Source: Sambucus nigra (Eukaryota > Streptophyta > Magnoliopsida > Dipsacales > Adoxaceae). Taken from it: a stretch of 64,000 nucleotides of DNA. The notes beneath the pieces are model-generated. The model saw only the letters and a list, made by a program, of their open reading frames with translations. It ran no database searches and was not told the origin of the DNA. Made by a program: the position numbers and the translations under genes. Shown here piece after piece: positions 46,334 to 59,850 of the stretch. How positions within the stretch are numbered: position 1 is the stretch's first letter; every line of letters begins with the position of its first letter. The stretch lies in assembly GCA_949130495.1 (NCBI GenBank), contig OX422209.1, positions 698,289,757 through 698,353,756 on the forward strand, written 5' to 3'.

Positions 46334-48416
46334 TTAGAAGTTAAAATTGTAGGTTGCAAATAGTTAGTTTTATTTTTTCTTATTTTTTATTTTTTCTTAC
46401 TTATAGTCTAGTGTAATTAGTTAAAGTTTTATTTCTTCTTTTTTGTTATGCTTTGGTACTAACATGTTTTGTAGACTCACTGGACTTATACTTTCAGGAG
46501 ATCGCTCCATTGTGGGTAATATCGCTCTTTTCCTCTCTTTAACTTGGTTCTTAGTTTACATTGAGGACAATGTCAGGTTTTAAGTTAGGGGTGTGTGATA
46601 TTCTATCCATTCATTGGCATTTTCTTTGATTTGATTACATTTTATTTGCAAGCATGCTTTTCTTGTAAAAATTAAAAAATTTAAAAAGATTTTCTTTCTT
46701 TTTTTCTCCTTTGTTGGGCATTTTGCCTTTGTTTTCAATGATAAATTTTAATAATTTTCCGATCCAATAGACAATTCAATAATGCATGTTCTCGATTTTA
46801 AAAGTTATTAGACTTTAGTCCTTAATTAGTGATATTATGAATAACTTCATGAATTAAACTTTAATCCCTTGAACACATACATTTGTCTTGTTCTATTGAT
46901 TTGGTTTAAGATTTTTATAACTTAGTAATCTTTTTTTGCATTATATATACTTACACCGAGTAAGCTTTGTACCTTTCGTAGTTTGTGAGTGTTATACATT
47001 TTTCTTTCCTCATTGAAAACGTTGAATTTGTCGGTAATCTCACTATTCTTTCATTTGATCGTTCATTGTTTGCGTTCATTCATGAAATGTGTTACTTGAG
47101 CGTGATTTTCATATATTATTTTGACTCGAGAATTTCGTAAACTTTATGAAATAATCATAGGCCATCTTTGTTATATTACCCATATTAGCCTTAATCTCAC
47201 CTTATATGTTTACCCTCGTCAACCGCTTTGAGCCTAAATATTAGCCTTTCATTTCATTACCCAAAATCCCATAACCAACTCCACATTAGAGTTTTAAACC
47301 ATACTTATTACCTTACATACCTTTGTTTGGAATGTTACATGGGATTGAATGATGTTGTTGTGTTGCAGTTGCAATTTAGGCATGTGAGAGTGTGAAAAGT
47401 AAAGAAAATAAAGAAGGGAAAAAGAGATGAAAAAGAAAAAGTAGAAAAGAAAAGAAAAGAAAAGAAAACATGAGAAAAGATGCGAAGAAAATAAAAGAGA
47501 AATTTTTATATGTTGTGTATAGTGTTAGAATAAGCTTGGTTTACTCTCCCCATTGTTATATTCAATGCCTTTTATGGATTGTATTTTCCAATTTTTTATA
47601 TTGCCCGCATTCTTCCCATTATTCTAAGTTTTCATTTTGAACATTTTGAATCCGTACATAGTCATTTCATTTCATAACCCTAGCCTAACCTACATTACAA
47701 TCCTATCAAGTCCTATGTGATCTTAGAGTGAATTTAATTTAAAAGTCAAAATAATTTTGATAATCTGTGAAAATACATTTTGCCTCCTTTAATGTGCGGT
47801 ATCTTTCATTGAGATTATAATTTTTCATTTTATATATAGCGTTCTTTATTTATGACATGTTTGCGGCCTAGTTTCCATTTATATTTACTCTTTATGCCCA
47901 CATGTTCCGTGTGTTAACTCCCTGTTTTGAGTGAATTCACTTGATGAGTGTAATACCCGTGAGGATTGAATATATGCTTGCTTTATTTAGTATCCGATTT
48001 ATTTAAGTTTTTGCCAAATCACAATTTTCATGTGCTCACTCCCCTCCCACATTTTAAGGTTTTAATTCTATGAGGTGCATTCTAGAATGTTAATAATATG
48101 GACTTTCATTTGAATTCATTCATTGTGCTAATAACGTGTATGCAATCTTTTTCTCTATTGTTGGGTGTGTCGCATGTGATTGGTCATATTTTGAAAAAAC
48201 CATATGATGTTTGTGGGTTTCATCCCCGAAAACCTTTACGAGACGACACTCGTCCACTACGGTAACCTAGGGGTTTAACGGCTTATTGCATATGCAAAAT
48301 GCAATCGTGTTCCCTACGAAAGTGGCTTTTATATTTCGATGCATATAGACATGTTGTGATTTTCTTATAATTCCTCTTGCTTTGAATTTCATTACTAGGG
48401 ACTAGCAATGTGTAAG
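46334..48416 (+). other. Non-coding interior of Athila-like element
   Basis: No coding signature. Notable are the CATTGAGGACAATGT string near 46556 and a nearly pure purine tract at about 47394-47482 (AAAAG repeats). Confidence 0.6.
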
Positions 48417-48425
48417 TTAGGGGGG
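48417..48425 (+). promoter_or_regulatory. Polypurine tract of Athila-like element
   Basis: TTAGGGGGG lies directly before the 3' LTR start TGATTCGTATCG. Confidence 0.75.
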
Positions 48426-50595
<2,170 letters not shown>

Positions 50596-50600
50596 GTAGT

Positions 50601-53187
50601 GTCGGGACTAATTGTATGGAATAAAAAGATAAATTATTTTTGTATAACTCGTATGGTAATTTTGAGTGCTCCATTAAGTTCGAAAGGGTCGAGATAGTTA
50701 GAAAACTCTATCCGGACATTTTATTTGGACTCCGGGGTAGTTCTAGGCCTAACCGGCACCCCGTAGGGGTATTTTTGCCCTTTGAAATTTTGGAGTAATA
50801 TTATGGATGAAGATTAAAAAATTAAAGAAGGAGGTACATGGGTTAGTGGGGTGTTATCATCTCTAAACCTACATGAGAGAAAAGATAGAGGCACAGAGGA
50901 AGGTAAAGGAGACTACTGGTGTTCTTGGTGCCTAACTCAAGAACACACACCAAAAACTATACCAAAGTGTAGATCGCGAGACGAAAAACGCACTCATACC
51001 CATATCAACAGCGAATTACACCATCAAAATTATGGCAAGTGTTTAATACTTGCAATTTATAGCAATAAACATGTTCATATTAGTGTAGGTAGATAATATT
51101 CACCTTTGATTTATGAGACTTGACGAAATTGGAGATTTAAGGGTATGAATTGAAATCTGAAAAACGTATTAGGATGAATCCCACATGTAGATAGGTTGGA
51201 AATCCCAAAATTGATGAATAAAGATGTTGGGCGAAATTTATTTATGATCTTGTATAGAAATTTGAGAAACTCGGGTTTAGTTCATAAATTGGCGATATTC
51301 AGGAATTATCAAAAGTCATTAATGATTTTATAATTCTAAATAGTTAATTACTTCCCATATATTTTATAGTAATGATTGGTAACAATTGTTGGGCATTTGG
51401 ACAAAAATCTGTAGAGGTTTGAGTTTGAAAAATTCTAGAGAAACGCAACAGGTATCAGATATTGGAGATGACGACATCTCGTTTGAACGATATGCATAGT
51501 CATTCGAACTACATGCTAAACTCGTTCAAACGAAACCCTTTCTGGTTCGAACGACAGTTCCCAGTAAAATCCAGATTTTTATATTTTTCCCCAAATTGTG
51601 ATACACATTTAGTTTAATAAAACTGCCACTTTTCAGGCATTAGCTTATTGCGGAATTTTGGAAAAACATTCCTAGGACTATACTTAGGGATTTGTTAGGT
51701 GAGATAACCTTAGAAACTTTCGAGAGAGGAAATAAGCTAGTTAATTTCATAATTGGTAGTAATAAGAATTGTACTACGTGTAGAAAATATGAATATGGGT
51801 TGGGTGAATACCTTAATTTTTATAAGGCTTAGGGAATGCCTATTATGTTATTATTATTATAATTGTGTGTATAAGCCTACCTACACTGCTTGCTATCGGG
51901 AGGAGGTTTCGCGCAGTGGGCAGTCTTATCCTGGGTGACTCAATTGGGGGATACTTGGCTTGTACCCAAAGCATATGAACTTGGATACGTGCTATTTGTT
52001 ACGTAGGATAGTTTCAAGGGTTGAATGGGATCGTAGGTATGTGAGTGACCCATTTAGCTGGTGAGTATGCTCACCTCTAATATTTGTGTTACGATAATTA
52101 TGGTTCGTGAGAGACGCCGAACCAGTTGTCCTTTATGAAGCGAGCGATGCACCGGGACATGATAGTAGAGTATGCATTGCGCCAAGTGGTCCTAACCAAG
52201 GGGCGCATGTTATATATATATATATATATATATATAGGGATGATGTGACTATATGTATAAATATACTTGATAATGAATGATTCCAATGTATGAAATTAGA
52301 AAATTTATAAGTATGGGTAAGAAAAATGATTTCTGTGGATAAAAAATTTCCTATCAAAATCGTGAATATAAAATATGGGTAACCGGCATAAAAGGTATTG
52401 AACAACGTATTGTGTGGGCGATACGGGTTTTCTTTTACGAGCTATAATTAGTAGTATACGTCTACGACCTAGTTGGGAATAATTTGGGTAACTAGGCTAG
52501 GGTAGTCGTACGCTAGTTCGGAACTAATATGCACATAATAATTGCATTAATGCAGTTTTAAATACTTTCTAAAACAAATATTTTTTACAAATCGGGCTCT
52601 GACCCGTTTCTTGCTATTTCTCTTCTCTTATGCTATATATATATATTATACCAGGTGTCCATCCACAAGGTCACCACCAAACTTAGACGAGCGGATCATT
52701 CGACGAGTTGCAGCTATTTTGGAAGTTGTAGGTCATTGACATTAGACGCTTCTATCTTTTCATTATGTTCTTAGTTCAGACATTTCAATTAGGGCATGTG
52801 TCGCCCGTTTCCATCTTAGTTATTTCAGAGATTGTATTTCCTTATCAGCTTTTCTTTTCCTGTTGGATTGAGTATTATGATTCCGTTGGCTTTAGACTTT
52901 GAGCTGGAATATTTTATCCAGTCTCATTTATTTCAGTATTTGATTCATGTTCAATGTTTATTCATTGTGGAATGAGAATGGATTATATCTTAAAGCATGG
53001 AATTTATTAATGGATTAATTGGGTATAATTAATTGGGAAAATGTTTTGACACTTAGCTTAATTATTTATGAGGTGATTAATAATAAAAATTGTTTTCCAC
53101 ATGATGCTAGGAATGAACCAACCAGACACTTTGATTTAATTTAATAAAGGACTCATAACCCGATATTTAATTAGGCGGGGTGTCACA
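50601..53187 (+). repeat. Tekay-like solo LTR, right part
   Basis: Begins GTCGGGACTAATTG after the right TSD GTAGT (50596-50600). It holds four palindromic GTTCGAAC-type sites with centres at 51484.5, 51505.5, 51527.5 and 51548.5, and a (TA)n run near 52210-52237. No coding region is recognised; the open reading at 50851-51096 shows no motif. Confidence 0.83.
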
Positions 53188-54110
53188 CTACCAAGACTTG
53201 GGATGACATATGTCATGAATTCCTAAACAAGTATGAATAAACGAAGAACTTGGCATCACCCGAAAGGATATCGAAATGCAAAAATAGGAAGGCGAAAAAG
53301 AAGTTGGCATTTTCGTCATTCACTGGAGAGAAAAAGGCGGTTAGATGGTCAATTATTTCGTAGAATAGGACCATAAAGACATCATGATAAAAAACCTTCG
53401 AAAGGAAGTTCAAAGTGAGATTCGGCTCACCTAGATCCCTAATTTTAAATTCCTTAGTCATATAGGGTGTAAGATTGAAGAAAGTTTAGCCGCCAAAGCT
53501 GCCAAAACCAGTGAGGAACCTCATCATACTACTACCAATTCTTCACATATCACCACCCTCGTGGCCAGTCCACCACTAGGATCATGCCTAGTTGGCAATA
53601 CTACCCTGGCCATGGTAGCCACCGCTTCACCGTTACAATTAGGATCCCCTCTCATAAATTATCAAACCATTCCTCCTCACAAAGAGTTTCATGCTCGGTC
53701 GAGAACCTTCACTAACTTCAGGTCCCCCCTCAGTCAGTTCTTCATCGCTCTAAAGTTAGAAGGTCGTATTAAACAACCTAACCCCAGATTGCTCCGATCC
53801 ACTATGAATAAAAATTAGAAATTTAACTCACATTGGGAGTATCACTAACGACCCAGTCACATTACTGATAATTTTTGGGCCTTAAGGTACTCCATCCAGG
53901 ACCTTACCGATGATGGGATCCTCAGTACTCCAAGACCCAATGTCACCAGTAACCCCTTTTCCATATAATCATAATCCCGACACCAATACCCTCCCAGATG
54001 CTACCGTCCCAACACCAATCCCTCTACCCTAATACTCCCTATCCATCACAAGATGAGGATAAGGACACATGTACCCTTCCAAATATCTACCCCCTAGGCA
54101 CGCCATCACC
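53188..54110 (+). pseudogene. gag: Tat/Ogre-like gag, C-terminal piece
   Basis: Starts after the insertion with KTWDDICHEFLNKYE (about 53194), the 'TW-x-D-L-x-x-x-F' helix of Ogre Gag. DIEMQK and IFVIHWREK follow in the next frame. The C-terminus has a Pro-rich stretch, SPLSQFFIALKLEGRI (about 53731), and a decayed finger ending ITDNFWALRYSIQDLTDDG (about 53862-53918), matching the Ogre-type 'H-D-T-D-N-C-W-x-L-R' region with the Cys replaced by Phe. Numerous stops occur. Confidence 0.65.
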
Positions 54111-54813
54111 CACCATACAAATCATCACCGAGACTAAGCCCACCATATACAATATAACCTTCTTCATAATGGTGATACACTTCCTGTAGACTAACAAATG
54201 AAACCCAAACTTACTCTGAGTCACGGAATTCATCCTCCCTAAAGAGATGGGAATCATTACTCCCTTCTTATCAAATGCCAATCACTCGGATGAATAGGAA
54301 GAAATGTATAGTAAAGCCCTCAAAGAAACTAAGCATATCACTTATGCAATGCCAATTCAGTCCACAAGATAGGAGGGGTAAACTTGTGAGTCTCACATAT
54401 TTGCTCTCTCATATTCGAAAGCCAACAACAATACCCACCCACTCACTATTGCAAATAAGTTATCGGTTAACTCTCGAGGAAATATCAAAAGCACCATATC
54501 ATCCTTTCACAAAATAGTACGACCCGTTAGTTGGAAACCACAATATCCTAGCCCCCTATACAGATGATTGAAAGAGACTGACATCGTAAGGCAAATGATC
54601 CCTTCACCTGAATTTTAAGGCCCATCACCAATCATTGTGTGAGGAAAAATAAAGTATGATGGTTCACATCGCAGAAAGGGATGCCTCTTGGGAGGCTAAA
54701 TGATAAGTTAACCCTGGCCTAGTGATATACACCCCACACATGAGCTTTTCCAGAAAAAAGTGACACGTCTTTTGTAAGGACCAAAGGGTCATGGCCATTC
54801 AGATAATCTTTGC
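54111..54813 (+). other. Decayed sequence after gag
   Basis: Continuation of the Tat/Ogre-like interior with stops in every frame and no protease motif that I can identify. It ends at the CACTA-like terminus. Confidence 0.4.
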
Positions 54814-54936
54814 CACTAGAACTACACCAAAAAGGACAAATTGACACCCTTTAGCCGGCTAGACTTGTCATGGTCATGGATCATGACAAAAAAATAAGCA
54901 TTTTTTGTCACGGTCAATGATCGTGATAAATCCTTC
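54814..54936. mobile_element. CACTA-like transposon end (fragment)
   Basis: CACTAGAACTACACCAAAAAGG resembles CACTACACCAAAAAGG-type CACTA termini. It is followed by two subterminal hairpins, GTCATGGTCATGGATCATGAC-like and TCACGGTCAATGATCGTGA, as in CACTA subterminal repeats. The opposite end is absent, and the sequence passes into the minus-strand LARD at 54937. Confidence 0.35.
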
Positions 54937-56912
54937 TTATCATTTTAAGTAGCGTTCTTATCAAGGCGCAACCCGAAGTCTTAATTCGACTTCATATCTC
55001 AGTCTCCCTCACATCGATCAGAGGAGAGAACTATATCTAGTGCTTCTATCTCGCACTTTAGTAGCCCTTAATCACTCTTCTACGTGATTCTCGGCTAAAT
55101 CTTTCAACCCAACATCCAGCAAAAGAAAAAAATAAAAGAAAGAAAAAGAGTAGCGCCTCTCCACTCACAACATCGTTAAGTGTTCATGCGGAGGAGTGTC
55201 TCACAAAGCGAAATCCAAACAAGGAACCCCTCCGACACATGCCTACTTAACTAGTTGGTCATGGAGATAAGCGTAACATGCATAAACAAGACAAATGAAC
55301 AATCAAACACTCACGCAAGATAACACAACAAATGAAAAATATCTCCTACCTCCCTCGATCCACCTCTATAAAGTCTCAACCTGTATCCAGGAGAGATATT
55401 ATAGAATAACTAGTCCCATTTGAAACTAGAAGTGAGATAGCCTTACGGTTTTATTTACTTGCTATCTCCCCGACTAAGCCAAAATATCTTTACTCGTATA
55501 ATATACATAAAATAAAAGAAAAATGACATCTCTCCACTCCCAACGTCGTTAAGGTTCACGCGTGGAGCGTCCCGCAAAAGCGGAATCCAAACAAGGAACC
55601 CCTCCTATGCATTACTACTTAACCTTGTTGGTCGTGGAGATAAGTCATAACACCCACATGCAATGTAAACAAACAATAGAACATTCAAACCAAGTAACAC
55701 ATATAACACATATACATTTAAGATATCATCACTCGCTTCATAACGAGTGAAGAAAATATGGAACTTCCATACCACGGAAGGCACAACATTACCCTTTTAT
55801 AATAGCGTCAATACAACTATAAGCTCTATACACACACCCGAATCGAGAGCAACCACAATACTACTCTATCATATTATGGGGGAATGCACCACCCACTACT
55901 AAGGTGGAATTCCCACCAATAATTTATGCCAAGCACTCCGGGTCGATACTAACGGTTTTCAAACTCCATATTCGAGCCTTACACGAACCAACATTATTTC
56001 CATCAACTCCCCAACCAGGCACTCTACTCTTGCCCTCGTTCTCCACTCAATGAAGTTTAGAATGAGTGGTTCTACGCTCCACCTCATAGCCATTTTTCCG
56101 CCTCTGGCCGAGAAAAATTGCCCACGCAGTCCCTCTTACTTTCTTAGTAAAAGAGGACATGCTCTCGACCTCCTCTTCCTCCGTTCAATGAAACCTCCCC
56201 AGGCGGAAGTCCACCAATGGGGTTTCATGATCACTTCTCCATCAGAAGTGTTAACGACACTTATTCTGGGGCATATCATTTTATGGTGCACGGTCTCCTT
56301 AACCGCAAACCACTTTATTCACAATCGGACTTTTACCGAGCAGTGTGTGAACATTTGAGAATCCACCTTCTCCTCAGTCCAGTTATCCCAGAGAAACTTA
56401 CGATAAACTTAAGTTTCTCCATGGACAAAAACTCCCGGTATCCACGAATATAGTGACTACATCTTCACCACCTCAACACCACCCCTACGGGTGAAGGATT
56501 TTCCTCAATCCTACTTCATGGCACTTCACCACTTCAATTTAACATCACTTGAAATCTCAAGCTTAGTACCACTTTCTACATCTAGCGGTACTTGGGAAAC
56601 TACATCAACTGTAATTAGTATTCGTAGTAGCAAGACAAGGAAGTGCTATAAAAAGGGAGCGAACTTCAAAGCGGTCCTCATCCCCGACCACAATTCACGG
56701 TTCTTAAAAATCCTTCTCATGACACCCTTCTTCAATCGACCTACGGTTCTCACACGAATGCGCAAAATATTCTATAAGTTCTACCTCACGACAGAAGAAT
56801 GAGATCTCACAAGAGGAATCAGCGATCTTAATCCTAAGGCTCTACGTCAAGTCAAAAGCAACGCTGAAACTTAAGGCGTCCACACAGATTCCTAAGGACT
56901 CTAGAACATGAT
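54937..56912 (-). other. Left LARD interior, truncated
   Basis: PBS-proximal half of the interior, matching about 61823-63799 closely. It contains two copies of a ~120-bp module (about 55154-55272 and 55526-55645). Plus-strand readings at 56050-56358 and 56491-56802 also occur in the right copy, but their differences are mostly amino-acid-changing, so I do not call them genes. Confidence 0.75.
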
Positions 56913-56924
56913 GCTCTGATACCA
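56913..56924 (-). promoter_or_regulatory. Primer-binding site of left LARD copy
   Basis: Minus-strand TGGTATCAGAGC, the exact initiator Met tRNA PBS, two bases after the LTR end. Confidence 0.92.
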
Positions 56925-56926
56925 TC

Positions 56927-59836
56927 TGTGACAACCCGCTCACCAAAATAAGGGGTGCCCAGCCCAATACTCCAATATAAAAGGAATTATAGATGGAATC
57001 ATTCTCAGCATCACAATAAAATATAGAGTATCCAGGATAACCACCCAAAATTTCAGAAAACGGGTTGCCAAAATTTTGAATTTAAAGTAAATAAAGGAAA
57101 ACAAACAACCCATTTCCTGAAAAGATAGGGGAAACCCAAAGACATATTTAATTAATAATAACAAGAGTACACTAAAAAGACCGAATGCGTTACCGGTCAA
57201 CAAACTTATAACAGCATTTAAACAAACTCATTAATTTATATAATACATTTCATTAGCCATTTACAAAAGCTTGGGCCCTTTGCCCGAATAAAAGACTTGA
57301 TCTTAACTAGAATGCAAAAATGAAAACGTTTATACCAAATGTGTCCCGTAATACCCGCAATGCATCACGGCTCTCCGAGGACATCAGAATAGGAATTCAA
57401 ATCAGGCATCCTTACGGAGGAGTACCTGAGCGGAGACAAGGTGCATATGCAACAAGAAATGTAAACGGGTCAGGGCCCGGTTCTATATGATTACCAGATG
57501 AATAAAGAGTATGACAGTTATGAATGATGAATCATGACAAGAGAGAGATAACAATCTAACTACACAATTTAACACATAAACTAAGCAAGAAGATAAAACA
57601 AGTAACATTAATCTGAAAATTCATCATATGCTCCAATTATCTCGTATATCTTTTTCCTTAACAGGAATATACATATATTCAAAATTTCATTTTGTAAAAA
57701 TCCTTTCCTTATCAGGAAAATAATCATTTTCAAATGTTCTTTGTGGCATTTATATGTGCTCTTTGTGGCACTTCATCATGCTCTTTATGGCATATCTCAT
57801 ACATCAAGTCCCACTTGATTATGAATTGTTATATTTATATACATATAACGAATTCTAAGACCGCCCGTCCGGGTTTCCCCACTATGCGCGCCCCTAAATG
57901 ACCATCATCTTCCAGGGCCTATCATAAGACAACATGGGCACCTATATCGCAAGACGTCGGGAAGCGGCCATGTGCCTGCGGGGTAGTCAAGACCACACCC
58001 GGAATCTCCTACCCATCGCAGAAAAATATACAACAATAAACGCTCACATGGCCTAGGACTATATCCACCCTGCATTCATTAGCCAGGGGGCTTCACCTCA
58101 CGCGCGGACTTACCTTATGATGTCATTTAGAGAGGTGTGTTTAAACCATTTATTTACCATTTTCAAAATCAAGTAAATTACCATTTACCAGTTTCATGAT
58201 TAAGTAAATTATCATTTACTAAAATCAGTACCATTTCCATTTCATTTCATTTCCATGTATATGTTTCATTTTATCCGAAACCATTTCCCTTTTACTTTTT
58301 GTAAATAATATAACTTATTATCCGGAGCCATACGATAAATTATATCTTTACTACAACCTCAAAGGAGTAAGTAAACTTTTAATTACCTCCAAACATTTTA
58401 GGGTGTTATTTTAAAACCCCCTACTATCATACCTCAAAGGAATGAATGAACTTTCAATTTATTCTCCCAACTTACTTTTATGGTGTTATTATAAACCATC
58501 AAAATTAATGTTGCTCCATTGAGCTCCAAAAGTCTCCCCACCATAACTCTAGGAATCCTATTCTCATAATAATTAATTAGAAAAAGAATGCCCTAACACC
58601 AATTGGCATATCCCCGGAAAAGTCCCCCACATAACCCATTCCTAGTGTAGGGAAAGTAACTAACTCAACTACAACCCTAGGACACTTACTTTACTTCATT
58701 AAAGGAGGTTCCTAGTCCCTAGACTTAAAAAAAATGAATTGGAACCAACTAAGAAAATCACTCAAAAATGCAGGGCTTCCGAATCGATTCGGCCTAATCG
58801 AATCGATTTGGGTTCAGGAAAGCGAATCGATTCGGACCATCCGAATCGATTCGGTCAAGAAAACCTGACTTTCTGCATAATTTCCGAATCGATTCGGACC
58901 ATCCGAATCGATTCGGTCGACCTAGACCTGGAAACTGTCTCAAGGCGAATCGATTAGGCCTGGCCGAATCGATTCGGTTCTGCAGAATTGCCTAATTTTG
59001 TTCTAAGTGTTTTGAGCCCTAATTTCCAAACCTCAAATCTCTTCCATTTTTCACACACAACCAACAATATTTACCTACCCAAAATCATCCCAACATGATT
59101 ACTAACTACTAAAATCCAAAAATTCATCATCAAAATTAAGATTAGGGTTAAATTCCCTAAATTTCCTCATTTAAACCATAATTGTAAATACACAACTATC
59201 ATACAATTTATACATCTTAAATCACATATTAGCAAGTAGAAAACTTGCCTTAGGGTTGATATCTCAGATTTATTTGGAGAAGAAGCAATCCCAAATCCTC
59301 CATCTTCAATCTCTCTCTCATTTCTCCATTTTTCTCTTCCTCTCTCTTTCTCTCTTTTTCTCTCTATGTATGAGACATAAATTAAGGAATTAAGGGGATT
59401 TAGAAGACTAAATCGTGGCTTAAGTTAAAACTCCCAACTTAAATAGTTAACACCACATTAAAATGACTCCCGAATACGCGTATAAACTAATACCAGATAA
59501 AAGTGCCCGAAACCCAAAAATACAATATGGCACTTATTTTGACTGTCTCGCACCTTCCGAGACTAACTACACCCTCTAAACTGGCATCCAAAAATTTTAT
59601 AAATTATTTCCATTTCCAATTTTATTTAAACCATAATGCCCTTTTTACATACATGACATTATAAACATGCAACCTGATGATATTTACTTTCACATACCAT
59701 AAATATGCATCAATCTAGTAAATATTTATTTTCAGTTCATTAAATTAATATTTACTCCAGTCCCCACATTTTATATAATCACCTTATGCGGTAAAATTAG
59801 TATAAAATGAGCCTCCTAGAATCGAGGGTTGTTACA
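56927..59836 (-). repeat. LTR of minus-strand LARD (2.9 kb)
   Basis: On the minus strand it runs TGTAACAACCCTCG...GGTTGTCACA, 2910 bp. A CT/GA-rich block lies at about 59310-59365 and the palindrome array at 58779-58977. No coding region is recognised. Confidence 0.9.
58779..58977 (-). repeat. Four doublets of CCGAATCGATTCGG palindrome
   Basis: Eight 14-bp sites start at 58779, 58798, 58822, 58841, 58884, 58903, 58945 and 58964. They form four pairs, each with a 5-bp spacer (CCTAA, ACCAT, ACCAT, CCTGG). Five copies are exact palindromes; the other three differ by one or two bases. Centre spacings are 19, 24, 19, 43, 19, 42 and 19. Confidence 0.95.
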
Positions 59837-59838
59837 TA

Positions 59839-59850
59839 CTCCCCCCCTTA
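59839..59850 (-). promoter_or_regulatory. Polypurine tract of minus-strand LARD
   Basis: Minus-strand TAAGGGGGGGAG directly precedes the LTR start TGTAACAACC (two-base gap), after ATTTTGGGGGCAAAATTCC. Confidence 0.85.

Noticed and set aside
56050..56802. Two plus-strand readings in the LARD interior, repeated at 62949-63761
   Set aside because: Both copies are open, but nearly all differences change the amino acid, which argues against selection on a protein. They are antisense to the element and lack motifs.
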